Source: Gyrodactylus bullatarudis
Lineage: Eukaryota; Platyhelminthes; Monogenea; Gyrodactylidea; Gyrodactylidae
Direction of reading: 5' to 3'
DNA length: 63,957 bases
Assembly: GCA_012064415.1 (NCBI GenBank)
Contig: SSNU01004331.1
Location: 10,038 to 73,994 of the forward strand
How positions within the stretch are numbered: the stretch's first letter is position 1; each line of letters opens with the position of its first letter. This document shows, one piece after another, positions 1 through 10,992 of this stretch. Both the position numbers and the translations under genes were made by a program. The notes under the pieces are model-generated. The model did no database searches and was not told where the DNA came from. It saw nothing but the letters and a program-made list of their open reading frames with translations.

Positions 1-395
1 GCCAAAAATCTCCCTTTCTTGATTCTTTATATGTTGCTTCACTATCCATACCTTTAAGTGCCGTTTGGACATATATGTCCTGTAGTTTGAACGTTAATAA
101 CTCTTTCTACCATCGAGTTACGTAATCCAATAAGGCTTCATCATAAAGTCAAGGTTGAATTCTATTGGTCACCTAAATTATAAAATGAAAAACATTGTTT
201 TTCCCATGGAAATTTTCAATAAATCAAAAAAAACTCTCTAAATAAATCTTCAATTTTGAAATAGAAAAAAATGGAACATAGTTTATAAAAACACATCATT
301 AGAATGTTAAAAAGTTCATGATTAAGTGAAAAAAAAAATCTTTGTAAAAAATTGAAAAATAACGAAATTATGTAGGTTTAAAATAGATGGACATA

Positions 396-1521
396 CAGTA
401 TGACCTCTAAGATAGGCGTCAAAAAACTATCCCTCCCTCTCCTCCGTTATAATTTCAAAAAGTTTTTTTGATATCTACTATAAAGTGGTCATATTGACAC
501 ATTTTTTTCTCAAAATTTTATATTTCTGTAAGAAACATGTTGCTGAATAGAGCGTAATTTGCTGATCATTTTAGTATAGTATACGATATTAATTATTTCT
601 ATAGTTTCGTTTCTAGAGATGTGTAAACTTTCCGAATTTTCGGAAAAAATGAAAAAATAACATTTGCGAAATATTTTTGCGATTTAAAAGAGGGTGGGGT
701 ATTCACACGTAGTCTATCACACCTATTGGTGTCAATCCATTTTTAATGTTAGTAATGTGAATCGCTAAATATTGTTTAAGCAGACAATGTGAGATTTCAC
801 CATACAGTTGTTCAACCGCCAAATGTCAAACTATTGTTTCTACCAGCTAATACCACATCTTTTTGCCAGCCTCTTGACCAAGGTATAATGGGGAGTTTCA
901 AGAGTCATTTTAGTCAACTTTTAGCAAGAAGCTTCATAATGCCAGATATTGCCGGAGCATGTTATGGTTAATACAGCTTTTCAGAAAGTGTCGACCAAAA
1001 CAATAGAGAACTGCTTCAAAGTTTCTAAAATATGGAATATAAACCAAATTCCAGAACATCGAAATTGAATTCATTTTGTATAAAAAGTTTTTTTTTTCAT
1101 TTACAATTTCATAGATTATTAAATACAATTCTCTAATTCACTGTTCGTAGTTATAACACTTTACCCTAAAATTAAAAAAGGATTGACACCAATAGGTGTG
1201 ATAGACTACGTGTGAATACCCCACCCTCTTTTAAATCGCAAAAATATTTCGCAAATGTTATTTTTTCATTTTTTCCGAAAATTCGGAAAGTTTACACATC
1301 TCTAGAAACGAAACTATAGAAATAATTAATATCGTATACTATACTAAAATGATCAGCAAATTACGCTCAATTCAGCAACATGTTTCTTACAGAAATATAA
1401 AATTTTGAGAAAAAATGTGTCAATATGACCACTTTATAGTAGATATCAAAAAAACTTTTTGAAATTATAACGGAGGAGAGGGAGGGATAGTTTTTTGACG
1501 CCTATCTTAGAGGTCATACTG
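396..1521. mobile_element. pogo/Tigger-type element with about 340-bp terminal inverted repeats
   Basis: The element begins CAGTATGACCTCTAAGATAG and ends in its reverse complement. It is flanked by TA on both sides (394-395 and 1522-1523), the target duplication of Tc1/mariner/pogo elements. Arms at 396-738 and 1180-1521 are near-perfect inverted repeats, far longer than the roughly 25 bp usual for Tigger. The centre (about 780-970) keeps only a fragment of the DDE transposase, so the copy cannot move by itself. It interrupts a piggyBac element, so it is the younger of the two. Confidence 0.85.
789..971 (+). pseudogene. Tigger/pogo transposase fragment (DDE_1 family)
   Basis: About 60 residues include LFLPANTTSFCQPLDQGIMG, the conserved stretch of Tigger/jerky-like DDE transposases where 'LPxNTT...QPxDxG' precedes the third acidic catalytic position. 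Only this block survives between the long inverted repeats; the DNA-binding CENP-B-like region and the first two catalytic aspartates are missing. It is an internally deleted relic. The family call rests on motif recognition and is strong; there is no sign of host use. Confidence 0.8.
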
Positions 1522-1584
1522 TATATGTCCATCGGCACCGAAAGGGTTAACTCTTCCTTGAATCTCAGTATGACAGCGCTTGAA

Positions 1585-2096
1585 TTATCTTGACACTATG
1601 ACTTTTCCTTTTCCATTTACTTTAATGTTTTGGAATGTATCCTCGTCAATAAAAACAACGTCACGCCAAATTGATAAAGGGAAATTCAGGTAGTTTCTAG
1701 AGAATACAATTCTGTCGTGGATATTCTTCTTGGTAAGAAGCTGTTTGATCAAGCCATTAACTAAGTAATGACCAAGTCTTCTTATGTTTCTAAGAAAGTT
1801 AAATAAGAAACTTACGTGTATAATGTATGATACTTTACATCCGGATAGAATGTTTTTTGAATATTTTTGATGGTACTTGTATGATGCCGTTTTATTATCA
1901 TGCATAATCTAACTTTTTCTCGTGCTGTGAAAGCTTTTTTGCGTCCAGCTCGCTTATAATCAGCTGAAACTTGGTTCGACAATACTCTATATACAGTTGA
2001 TTTTGAAGTACGCATTTCTCGTGCTATCTCCGAGACTTTCAGATTTCTGGATTTTAATAACTTAATAATCCGATGTTGCTCAGATATTAAGCACAT
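1585..2096 (-). pseudogene. Tc1/mariner-like transposase, N-terminal half, frameshifted
   Basis: The first frame (2096-1812) carries a Tc1-type helix-turn-helix: 'HRIIKLLKSRNLKVSEIAREM', then 'SKSTVYRVL' and a basic linker. A second, overlapping frame (1905-1585) continues with a block ending 'WRDVVFIDEDTFQN', which resembles the first catalytic Asp region of Tc1 transposases ('W..VIFSDES.F'). The frame break, plus loss of everything after the first catalytic block, makes it a relic. The piggyBac end lies 35 bp beyond the truncation. Confidence 0.75.
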
Positions 2097-3470
2097 GATA
2101 ATTTGTTTTTTGAATAAATGTAAAAAAGTTTATTTTTGAGTTCTTATCGTTTTTTTAAAAAATTTATTACCCGAATTTCCGAACCTCAAACTTTGATAGA
2201 AAATGATGGTAGTCAGATTGAGTAAACTAAGGTAATTTGAGACTTAAATCATTGTGTATGGAAATTTTAGAGTCTTGAAATTGTTTTAACAATCCAAATG
2301 AAGCAAGAGTTGGTCCTTGGCGTTTGGTCTGATTATAGGCTCTTTTTGTCATGCTATCAATTCGCTAAAGAAATACACTCTATATTGCAATTCAGCATCT
2401 AAACAAACCATAGTGGGGTGGCGAGAACCTTTGAATTTTACTTGGATAAAATTGTGAGTACATTCCCATCTTCATATTAACTAGCTTTAGATTACTTAAG
2501 TCTCAAAAGTCTCAAAAAATCTTTTCCCCACATAGCTAAAATGATCTCAGTACTAACGTTGAAATATTGTTCGCGGGTTTTGATTTTCGTGATACTTATT
2601 TTGTTTAAGAAAAATTTTTAAAATTTGTTTCAATAAGAAAAGTTTATAAATTAATTCGCGATATATATGTATCGATAAGATTTATCAGTATGATGTAAAT
2701 GATTTTTTTAATGCTATCCGGTTGAAGGAAGAAATTCATTTAGATATTGAAAGCCGAGTTTTTCACCATTTTTGGTTAATTTTGAGAGGTTTTCTCGAAT
2801 TATCAAAGAAAATTCATAAATTTCAGCTATTTTTACACATGTCATGATAGGGGAAAACTCGTGCGACATGAAAACTTCAAAAAAAATTTGAATTTTTTAA
2901 TTTTGCAAAAATATTGAAATTAGTGAGTTACTATCGAACATAGCTTCTAAACAAGAAGAAGAAGTCTCACAGTTTCAGGCAACCAGTTGTGGAGAAAGTT
3001 TTTGCAGATTATTTCGGTCTTTTTAGAACTGTTATGCAAGCCATGATAAAAATTGAAAAGCTCAAATAAGACCTAAATTCGATAAAACACAAATTCGAAT
3101 ACAACAGACTAAAAAAATTTCAAATTTTCAGAATTTCTCCATGCAATATTTTGTTTGACAAGCAAATAAATATTCGAAGAAGCTCGATAAATCTTTTGTC
3201 AAAAAATTCAAATTTATTAGAAAAATAATTACTAAAAGAATAAAAAATCCTCCATATTACACAGCAAATATGAAGTTCCATATCCATTTTTCCATAGACT
3301 CATGTGTATCCTTTGTTAGTTGATGGTAGAATCGTGAATAATTCTGACTAAATCCAGGAACTTGAAGAGAGCATCATCTTTAAATTACACATTACTTGTA
3401 TGAACTATGGATTTGACATAGTCAACTGAAAAAGAAGCAACATTTTTAGAAAAAATGTAATTTAGTAAAC
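2097..3470. other. AT-rich stretch without a recognisable gene
   Basis: I see no open frame or splice chain here. Bases 2466-2496 contain the terminal motif of the fold-back family (CCCATCTTCATATTAACTAG), so part of the stretch is old repeat. The rest is A/T-rich with short runs and no clear structure. Confidence 0.5.
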
Positions 3471-3482
3471 TGTAAGAACCAA

Positions 3483-3935
3483 CAAAAATCTTACTTTATT
3501 TTTCATTAAAAAAGCATTCCTCATGGTCCTTTTTCATGACATTGGAGTAAAAAATGGAGTCTGTTGAGGGATTTTCTTCAAACATAGCTTAAATTGAAGA
3601 TCAATAAATTTTTGATCAGAAAAATAGATATTTGATGTAACAAGTTTAAAAATAATTAAATTATGAAAGCCGTTGCAATTTTCAACTTGCAAATTCCGGA
3701 AAGATGAAAAATTTTACATTTTCTTTGAGCAGAGATATAATGATCACGAATCCTCTTGTGAAATCAAATTTTTCTGAAATTTAATTGATTTTCAATTTAA
3801 GCTAAGTTTAAAGAGAATCCCTCAACAGACTCCAAAGTTTTTCCACATTTTTTGTCCAGAATCATGAAAAAAGGACCCTGAATCAAAGTCGAGTTTTTTC
3901 ATTGAATGTTTTTTAGTGAAAAATAAAGTTGTAAT
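3483..3935. repeat. Fold-back repeat, roughly 450 bp
   Basis: Arms at about 3483-3600 and 3790-3935 are inverted copies. The left arm has 'gtctgttgagggattttctt' near 3559; the right arm has the complementary 'aatccctcaacagactcc' near 3816. The outer parts also match (TTTATTTTTCATTAAAAAA against TTTTTTAGTGAAAAATAAA). No coding sequence is present. It is probably a non-autonomous DNA element or fold-back sequence. Confidence 0.6.
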
Positions 3936-4697
3936 GCGTAAAATAAACTTCTCTTTATTGATATGCCAAAAAAATTATAAAGCCTAAATTTTTTAAGAAA
4001 TTAATATTTTTCCAGTGTATCTACACCTAGTCATAATATGAAGATGGGAATTTATGATTTTTACAAAATTCTTAATTTTTTCATCAAAAAATCGAATTTG
4101 ATCAAGATTTTTTGAAATCTAGATCATGAGGCTCTTGTTTAGAGAAAATCAATTTTTAAGGAGAATACGGCAAATTTGAAATCTTCAAGTAGCGCCAAAT
4201 CCCAATTTTTTTGAGTTGATTTCTGTTGAGTGATCAAAGGTTGATTTTTAGGATAATTTAGGACAATTAGCCAAAGAAATTAAATATACTGAATCTGGTT
4301 TTGAGAATCACCCCAAAATCGTGTCAAAATTTTATTCTGATTTTTTTTATCATTTTCATTACTTAAAAATTGATGAAATTGGATATCTCGAGATCCCTGA
4401 AAAATGACAAATTTATCGAAAGTTTTATGATGATATTCTGTTTTTTGTCTAATCGTGATCCTAAAAATCAACTTTTGATCGCTCTCTCACATTGAAATCA
4501 GCAAAAAATTTCAACTCAAAAAATCGAGATCTGGCGCTACTTCAAGATTTCAAATTTGCCGTATTTTCCTTAAAATCTGATTTTTTCTTCTTATGGTGAA
4601 AGAGAGCCTCATGATTCCAAAAAATCTTAATCAAATTCGATTTCTTGATAAAAAATTAAGAATTTTGTAAAAATCATAAATTCCCATCTTCATATTA

Positions 4698-5878
4698 CAG
4701 TAAAAATATTTTTATTGAAACACGAATATTTACCCCCTAATTAACCCTTGAATGACAAGTAGAGAAAATTTCACGAACGATAAATGGGGGTTATATACCC
4801 CCAATGACAAAAACTAAGATATAAAAATAAATTCGATTTATTCAGAGCAATTGACACAAATTATTGTCTGGTGATCGCGGCAGGGAAAGCAATCACATTT
4901 GGCGCATTTTCTATATCCTGTCTTGTCATTTTTTCTCGGTTATTTTTGAAGGAATATACACCTTGAAAGGACATTTACCCTTGAAGTTGACCAGTTGTTC
5001 ATCAACTGTAATCTAGTCTGACGGCTCATAGCCACTACAACAGTTTTGAATGAATCTTTGAAAAAAAGCACGTATCGGAGCAAGTTTGTCTTTCCTTGCT
5101 TGACTATCTCTTTCAATTTTGTTGTCGAATCGTAAAAAGGTTTTGATAACATTGAAACGAGATAAAGACATGTGTTGATCGAGTTTGAGTTGATGATAAT
5201 AATAATAATAAAATACCCAGAATAAGAGTCTAAAGGCTTTTTAAAATTTCAAATTTTATTAAATCCACACGTCAAAAATGAAGAAAAACACTCGAAAAAT
5301 ATCTATTTTTTAAGGATTTTTCAATTTTTTCTAACTTGACGCGCGTTTTTAAAAGCTTTGCGAGAGTGCTAAATTCACGTATTACCCATCAATTAACGCG
5401 AAATTTTATGCTCTTTTTAATGAGGATAAAATAAATTTCGGATTCCTATGTTTTCATACCAATAATATCATTTAAGTTCATTGAGATACTCAAAATTAGC
5501 AATATTTGTTTTTTTGGCCATAGCGGCCAAAATATTAACGCTAGCGAAATTCTGAAAGCAGATCTGAAATCAGCACAAAATTTTATTCCAGAGAAATTAA
5601 AACTTGATCAGGTTCGTGGACCCCACCCCTACCCGTGTAATCAAATTTAGAATAGCATCGTGACTCAGGTTGAAAAAAGAAAAAAATTTATCTAAAAATG
5701 TGATGTGAAAGTGATTTCCCCCATTTCTCATTCAAGAGTTAAGTATTATTTATCTCGACCTATCTAAATGTATAGAAATCACTTGCTGCATTCTGATTGG
5801 TCGAGATAATACTTAATTAGGGGGTAAATATTCGTGTTTCAATAAAAATAAGATGTTTCAATAGAAATATTTTTACTG
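4698..5878. mobile_element. TA-flanked MITE (CAGTAAAAATA termini)
   Basis: Starts CAGTAAAAATATTTTTATTG at 4698 and ends in the matching inverted form at 5878, with TA on each side (4696-4697, 5879-5880). The ends and TA duplication are those of Tc1/mariner/pogo-class elements. It is inserted in the end of a fold-back repeat and is itself interrupted by a piggyBac relic at 4741-5742. The right end carries a small extra internal duplication. Confidence 0.75.
4741..5742 (-). mobile_element. Internally deleted piggyBac element
   Basis: Bounded by TTAACCCTTGAATGA at 4741 and its near inverse TCATTCAAGAGTTAA ending at 5742, giving TTAA on both sides. Read on the minus strand, 5152-4940 encodes 'DSTTKLKEIVKQGKTNLLR', as in piggyBac transposases. 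After a frameshift comes 'VDEQLVNFKGKCPFKVYIPS', and near 4880 the cysteine-rich tail 'KCAKCDCFPCRDHQTIICVNC' is read as a CxxC/CxxH-type zinc-binding end. The middle of the DDE domain is deleted, so the copy is dead. Confidence 0.75.
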
Positions 5879-6295
5879 TAACTAGCTTTATTAAGTGATT
5901 CAAAAAATGATAGGGTGTAAATTTTACACTGTAAAATATAATTTTCAAAATTATGATATAATATACATTTTTGCATAACTTTTACTATGAGACTACTTCT
6001 GAGATAAATATGGGGCAATTTTTGCAAATTTCAGAATACATGAGGCTACTCTTGACAATAACTCTTTCTTTTATCGGAATAAATTTTTTTTGTTCCACTC
6101 ATAAAATTTCAGTAAAATATTAGCGTGAAAGATATCTGAAATATCTGAAAGAGACTATCGTAGTAATTTTCAAGGTTCACTAGAGTATTTCTAAAAAATC
6201 TCTCATTTTCACATGATTCACTCGAGCATTTACATGTTTTGGTTTTTATTTTTACGAAATATATTCTCAGCAGTTTTAAAAATAAAAAAACATAC

Positions 6296-6414
6296 CTGTT
6301 GCATTCTTGGGGAAGACCAATTTAAACCATGCTGGATCGTCATTTTGGGATTTTGAAAATTTTCCCAGAGTTTTGTCAAACTTTAACTCTGTCAGGTTAT
6401 TCAATTTCCTCTCG
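6296..6414 (-). CDS. Candidate internal exon of the Asn/Gln-rich gene
   Basis: On the minus strand a polypyrimidine-poor acceptor (…ATTATCCAG) precedes 119 nt open in one frame, followed by donor GTATGTTT. The reading is 39 residues: 'ERKLNNLTELKFDKTLGKFS', then 'KSQNDDPAWFKLVFPKNAT', with phase 2 in and phase 1 out. Codon use and flanking splice sites look real. It lies 0.8 kb downstream of the 7217-8863 gene in the same orientation. Direct joining to that exon gives the wrong phase, so at least one exon between them is missing from my reading, or it belongs to another gene. Confidence 0.45.
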
Positions 6415-6546
6415 CTGGATAATGTAAAATTTATTTCTAATTAGATAATCTTTAAACTCACTTTGAAATCTCAAGTAAAATATCTACGAGGCTGAAATTT
6501 GGAGAAAAATTAAATTTTATCCACATTTTTTGCAAAATAAATAAAA

Positions 6547-6880
6547 TGAAGCTAGTTGACATGAAGATGAGAATTTACTATTTTTTTCGATGTTATTTCT
6601 TCAGCCCATGAATTGTTTTAATTTCTAAAGTTTCTGAAAAAATTCAATTTGGCAAAAATAAGCGTGTTTTTGAATTTTAAAAATGTCCCTTTTTTAAGTT
6701 TTGAGATTAGTTGATAGTATTTTTATCGATTTCGATTCACTGTAATTTGGGATCAAGATTAGACAAGAATTTTACTTTTTTTACATTTAACAACTTCTGG
6801 GCTTCCATTGTTATGAAGTTCAGAATACAATTTTATTTCTCGTATCTCAAATCGTATCTCATTTTCATATCAACTAAACT
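6547..6880. repeat. Fold-back/MITE, family B
   Basis: Starts AAGCTAGTTGACATGAAGAT near 6551 and ends in the inverse (…TCATTTTCATATCAACTAAACTT) near 6880. A second copy of the left end follows immediately (6881-6910). The terminal motif AGCTAGTTGACATGAAGATG recurs at least eight times in the window. Confidence 0.6.
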
Positions 6881-7216
6881 TAATTGACAGGAAGATGAGA
6901 ATTTACAATTTTTACTAAAAACTCAATATTTTCTCTGGAAAGTTAGGAAGAATTCCATGACGAAATAAGCTATTAAGTCATGAATATTTTAAAAAATCCG
7001 AAAATAACTTGGATCATAATACGGCTGATAAAGAATAACCTAATTTTATGGAAATATCTAAAACCTAAATAATTAGAAATCAGGAACGTTTAGAGTCACT
7101 CGACTGAACATTTTTAGATGCTAGTATTGAGCATGTTCGAGTTAAACGAATGAAGTCAAAATTGCTCACTCATTATAATCTTGATTGTGAAAAGTTTCAA
7201 ATCATAAGTTTAGGAT

Positions 7217-8863
7217 TTACTCACTAAAAATCTGAGTTCCCTTCAGTCGACTTTCATTTGTTCCCTTCGAAATATTGTCAGGTGGACTTTGAAGTTTCAT
7301 CAAGTAATCTTTTTCGATATAGTCTTGTTGAAATAACTGATTAGGAGACTGAACATTTTGGCCGTTGTTTTGGTAATTTTCAGAATTATAATCGTTTGGA
7401 GATTGTGAATAGCCTTGATTCGATTGGTTGTAAACTTGACTGTTATGAGAACTTCCTTGTTGATTGAAAAAGTTACTCTGATTTTTTGCTTGATTTTCAT
7501 AGCCCTGATTAGGACTGTAGTTAGAGTTTGCTGAATATCTTTTATTATAAGCCATGGGACTATAGTTGCCGAATGAGTTAGATGATTGACTCGTATAGAA
7601 TTGGTTTGGTGATTGATAATTCTGAGACATGTTCCTAGTTTGATTTGCTGGGTATGTTTGTTGTGATAAATTTTGGTAATTAGATGGAACAATTTGATCT
7701 TGATTATAATAAAACTGAGGGATTTGTTGCTGGAATGCATTTTGGTTGCTGAACGGTGGAATTTGGCTAGAGTTGAATTCATTAAAACCTTGGCCGTTGT
7801 ATGGCGGCAACTGATTTTGAATTTGGCCATTTTGTCGACCACTGATTCGCATATTGGTTGGCTGACTCGTGGGAATATTCATCATGTTCTCAATATTTTG
7901 TAAATCCTCTTTCTTATCGATGGGAACAGTTTGTCCAAAATTATAGTTAGGCTGAACACCTTGACTTGAATCATTGAAATTTGGTGAGTTTTCAAAGGGG
8001 ATGGTTTTTCCGAAATTATTGTAAGACTGAATTCCATGACCTGAATCGTTAAATGCTATATTTTGATCAGGATTATTCAAATTTCCATTCAAGCCCTGAA
8101 TTTGACCATTCTGGTTATTCACAATATTTGGGTTCTGAATCGGATTTTGATAAAATCTTGGCTCATTCATAAAAGGGTTTTCTCTCTGACCAATATTGGT
8201 ATTTGCGGAAGTTTTCTCCTGAGACTTTTTAGATTTTTTTCCCTTCTCTTCAATTAAATCTAGATTAAGATCCATTAATTGTTTTAAATTTAAAACGGGA
8301 TTATATGTGCTCATTTGAGCATCAATATTGTTTACATTCGAATCTTGAGTATTGATCAGGTTTGGATTAAAATTTTGATTTTCTATATTGTCAAAAGCAT
8401 TATTGTTAGTCTCGAAAGCGTTCATATTATCCCCGAACGTAATGTTTGGCTGTAAACCTGGCATCGCCGGAGAATACTCACTACTGTTGTCAACAATTTT
8501 TTGGTCTTCTTTTATAGATTTAACTTCTCTACTTTTCCTTGGATCTTTTCTAATTCCAAACTTTATTTGTTCTGGTTCTTTAAGATTTGGATCAAAGCAG
8601 TAAATGTTGTCCTTGAAGTAACTAGGTTCTTCTTCATTGATTATTTTTTCTGGTTGAAGACTAATTTTCTTAATTTCAGTGTTCATAGCAGGACTTGAAG
8701 TTTTCTTTTTTAAAAATGTTGAAATCCTTTTTGGCCTTCGAATGAACAGTCTGGAAAGATCTTGATCTAAATAAAAAAAAATAATATCATGAATGGAAAC
8801 AAAGCTAATCTTTCTAAACTTACTTATTGAGTATAATTCTTGACGATGAAAAATTAATCTCAT
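7217..8863 (-). CDS. Asn/Gln-rich low-complexity protein, spliced
   Basis: A long Asn/Gln/Ser/Tyr-rich protein that I do not assign to a family. Exon 1 is 8824-8863 (ATG at 8863, 'MRLIFHRQELYSI'), followed by a 57-nt GT-AG intron (8767-8823). Exon 2 runs from 8766 down to a probable donor (A|GTGAGT) at 7225, so the coding sequence may continue downstream rather than stop at 7217. The N-terminal third is charged (KKKTSSP, IRRPKR). The rest is dominated by Asn, Gln, Ser, Tyr, Phe and Pro, with a near-duplicate block: 'NDSGHGIQSYNNFGKTIPFE' and then 'NDSSQGVQPNYNFGQTVPID'. No signal peptide or membrane segment is seen. Such composition is typical of prion-like, phase-separating or structural proteins, but that is inference. 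The same strand carries four further charged-protein genes upstream. Confidence 0.75.
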   Translation of the reverse strand: MRLIFHRQELYSISKFRKISFVSIHDIIFFYLDQDLSRLFIRRPKRISTFLKKKTSSPAMNTEIKKISLQPEKIINEEEPSYFKDNIYCFDPNLKEPEQIKFGIRKDPRKSREVKSIKEDQKIVDNSSEYSPAMPGLQPNITFGDNMNAFETNNNAFDNIENQNFNPNLINTQDSNVNNIDAQMSTYNPVLNLKQLMDLNLDLIEEKGKKSKKSQEKTSANTNIGQRENPFMNEPRFYQNPIQNPNIVNNQNGQIQGLNGNLNNPDQNIAFNDSGHGIQSYNNFGKTIPFENSPNFNDSSQGVQPNYNFGQTVPIDKKEDLQNIENMMNIPTSQPTNMRISGRQNGQIQNQLPPYNGQGFNEFNSSQIPPFSNQNAFQQQIPQFYYNQDQIVPSNYQNLSQQTYPANQTRNMSQNYQSPNQFYTSQSSNSFGNYSPMAYNKRYSANSNYSPNQGYENQAKNQSNFFNQQGSSHNSQVYNQSNQGYSQSPNDYNSENYQNNGQNVQSPNQLFQQDYIEKDYLMKLQSPPDNISKGTNESRLKGTQIFSE

Positions 8864-8889
8864 GTAAATTTCCAAATTACTCTCATTTC

Positions 8890-9895
8890 GAAAACTATCT
8901 GAACCAAATGACCGGTAAATCTACTATACTTACAAATAGATCTCTTATCAGCAACTAAACGGACTTATTTTTGAAAATTAAACTTTTTACTTCCAAACGG
9001 TCCGACTGTTTCAAAATCTTTTTGAATTTTTACATAACACATACCTTTCTTGAAGAACTCTTTTTTTGAATTTACTATGATTTTTTCTCAAAACGGTCCT
9101 CACTATAAGTTCTTCCACCTGGATTAGATTTAAAAATTAGTCAGAATATTCATAACTCACTTCTATATATCCTAAGTCGGGCTGAGAAAAAGATTATGCG
9201 AATTATAATTCAATAGAATAAACTTACGCAGAAATAGAAAGAATTCTTAAAGAGTTAATATTGAGGAAAAATGGATTTCTCACTTGACATTCCTAGTCAG
9301 TCTTATGGACAAAAGGCTCCTTGTAATGAATAGAAAGAAAAAAACTGTTCTCGAGAAATGATTTTACGCAATTCATCGAGTAAATTAATCTTGATTCTTT
9401 TTCGTATGAATGGTAATTTTTAAATGATAAATAGATTTTATGAACTTATAGGGATAAAGTACTTTCAGAATGTTTTTAATGAGATGCCTGTTTATGTAAT
9501 AGCATTTTTACAGAAGGCAAACAGTAAAAAAACTACTTCCAGATTATTCGAATCTACGTTGTACATTGTAAGTATATTTTCATTGACCAGAATTTTTTAA
9601 ACTTATCAGCAGGATTTTACTGAGGTTAGGAATTTATTCTGTGATTGGCTAAATTCAAGAGTCATAGAGACTTTCTTCTTGGATTGTTTTCTTTATAACA
9701 GTTAACAACTAGGTTAAAATACTTATAAGGATAACATCTTCTGATAACAATTCAAATTCAGAATTGAAATAAACTTTTGATTACTTTTAAAGGGTTATCT
9801 CCAAACGGTGTTTTTAAATTGAAAATTAGAAAGCTTCATTCTAAATAAAAATATATAATCCTGATCGTATACTCTTTGAATTTCTAAAGTATCAA
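8890..9895. other. Upstream region of the Asn/Gln-rich gene
   Basis: AT-rich with no convincing ORF or repeat that I can define. It would hold the promoter and any 5' untranslated exon of the minus-strand gene starting at 8863. I see no clear TATA box placement that I would defend. Confidence 0.4.
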
Positions 9896-9902
9896 AAAAT
9901 CT

Positions 9903-10350
9903 AGTATGTCCTTGAGTTCTGTTTTCAAATTTAGTATGCTTTTGCTAAAAATTAGTATGTATTACTAGATTTTATACAGAAGTAATCTATTTTGTTTTTA
10001 AGCTTGTATGTTTCATAGTTTCAATTCTGTATTCCAGAATCCAAGGAGGAATTTAGTTCTAAATGCCAGTGAACTTTTGAACCAGCATCAATTAAAGGAA
10101 GAAAATAAGAGGTTTTCATGGTCAAAATCCTCAGAGTCTATAATGTTAGAGATTCTCCAAATTCAAACCTCCCCAGAGTGCAGTTCAAGTGTGAAAATAG
10201 CATTTAACAAAAAAAATTTTTTTCAAGCGAAAAACGCTGTTAAAGTAAGATCACATACTAATTTTGTAGACAAAACAGATTATTTATGATTAGAATACTA
10301 ATTTTGAGCGAAAAAAACCAAATCTAAAAACAGAACTCAAGGACATACTG
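9903..10350. repeat. Short inverted-repeat element
   Basis: AGTATGTCCTTGAGTTCTGT at 9903 recurs inverted as ACAGAACTCAAGGACATACT at about 10330-10350. Further 'TTAGTATG' copies lie just inside the left end. A 93-residue plus-strand frame (10008-10289) is enclosed but is not recognisable, so I treat the unit as a small non-autonomous element. Confidence 0.55.
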
Positions 10351-10604
10351 AAACTGAAATTACTTTTACATGCACTTATCTAAAAAGATCTGATTTTTCA
10401 ATTTAAAAACATACTTATTCTGAATAAACACCTTGGTCATGCTAGTTTTGCAAATACCCATAATTTTAAAAAGACGAATATAAGGTAAACCTTCTTTTTG
10501 TTCATGAGCTGTATTTTGTATGAGATGATATTTTTTTAATTTCATTTTCCTAATGAACTTGTCATTTAATGATCAATAAAGTGTGAATCCAGAAAAATAG
10601 AGTA

Positions 10605-10829
10605 TTAAAAATACAATTGCTCAAATATTCCAGAATTTGGCAACCTATAAAAGCTAGCAATATTTAATAAATGTAAAAACATATTTAAAAACGTAAGCTT
10701 AAATAAATTCAAAAATAAACTCAAGAATAAATTAATATACTCAGAATAGTATGAAGAATCATTTATGTTTACATATAACACATGTATTGTTAAATAAACC
10801 GTATTATTATTACTAAATACAACGATCAA
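10605..10829 (-). repeat. Repeat-derived ORF sharing a motif with 54689-54886
   Basis: The minus frame contains 'LNMFLHLLNIASFYRLPNSG'. The plus frame at 54689 has 'ILKMFLHLLKMASFFISPNS' followed by GI. The similarity is in DNA and in the translation, so both come from one dispersed sequence, possibly an exon or retrocopy. No family is recognised. Confidence 0.4.
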
Positions 10830-10992
10830 ATCAGATATCGGAAAATACTGGTTGAGTTCGTATCAGTTTGGCTTGTTCAAGTGATTTTTAAGAAAAAGAT
10901 CTGCAAATTAAAAAAATTCTTTCTTAGAATTTCTCTATTTAAATCGAATAGTTTTCTAAATCAAATCGGAATTCTTGAAGAAATAATTTAAA

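Larger units (their letters stand above)
1..1550 (-). mobile_element. piggyBac-like element, 5' part, split by a Tigger insertion
   Basis: Bases 1-393 and 1522-1550 match the 5' end of the fuller piggyBac copy at 33747-34179 almost base for base. The element ends at 1531-1550 in the inverted repeat CGGCACCGAAAGGGTTAA, whose last four bases are the TTAA target typical of piggyBac. Only the transposase start side is inside the window; the rest lies off the left edge. A pogo/Tigger element sits between 395 and 1522. The intact copy reads continuously through that point, which proves the insertion. Confidence 0.85.
4022..5891. repeat. Fold-back element, family A, carrying nested insertions
   Basis: The left end (about 4035) has GAAGATGGGAATTTATGATT and the right end has the inverted form up to 4697, then resumes at 5879 as 'taactagcttta'. 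The interior arms are inverted copies around a centre near 4360. The family end CCCATCTTCATATTAACTAG is split exactly at a TA by the element at 4698-5878. The same family gives near-perfect palindromes elsewhere, for example at 26427-27175. Confidence 0.75.

Noticed and set aside
5190..5215. CRISPR-like or tandem array
   Set aside because: Only a short (ATA)n microsatellite; no spaced repeats anywhere in the window, and the genome is eukaryotic.
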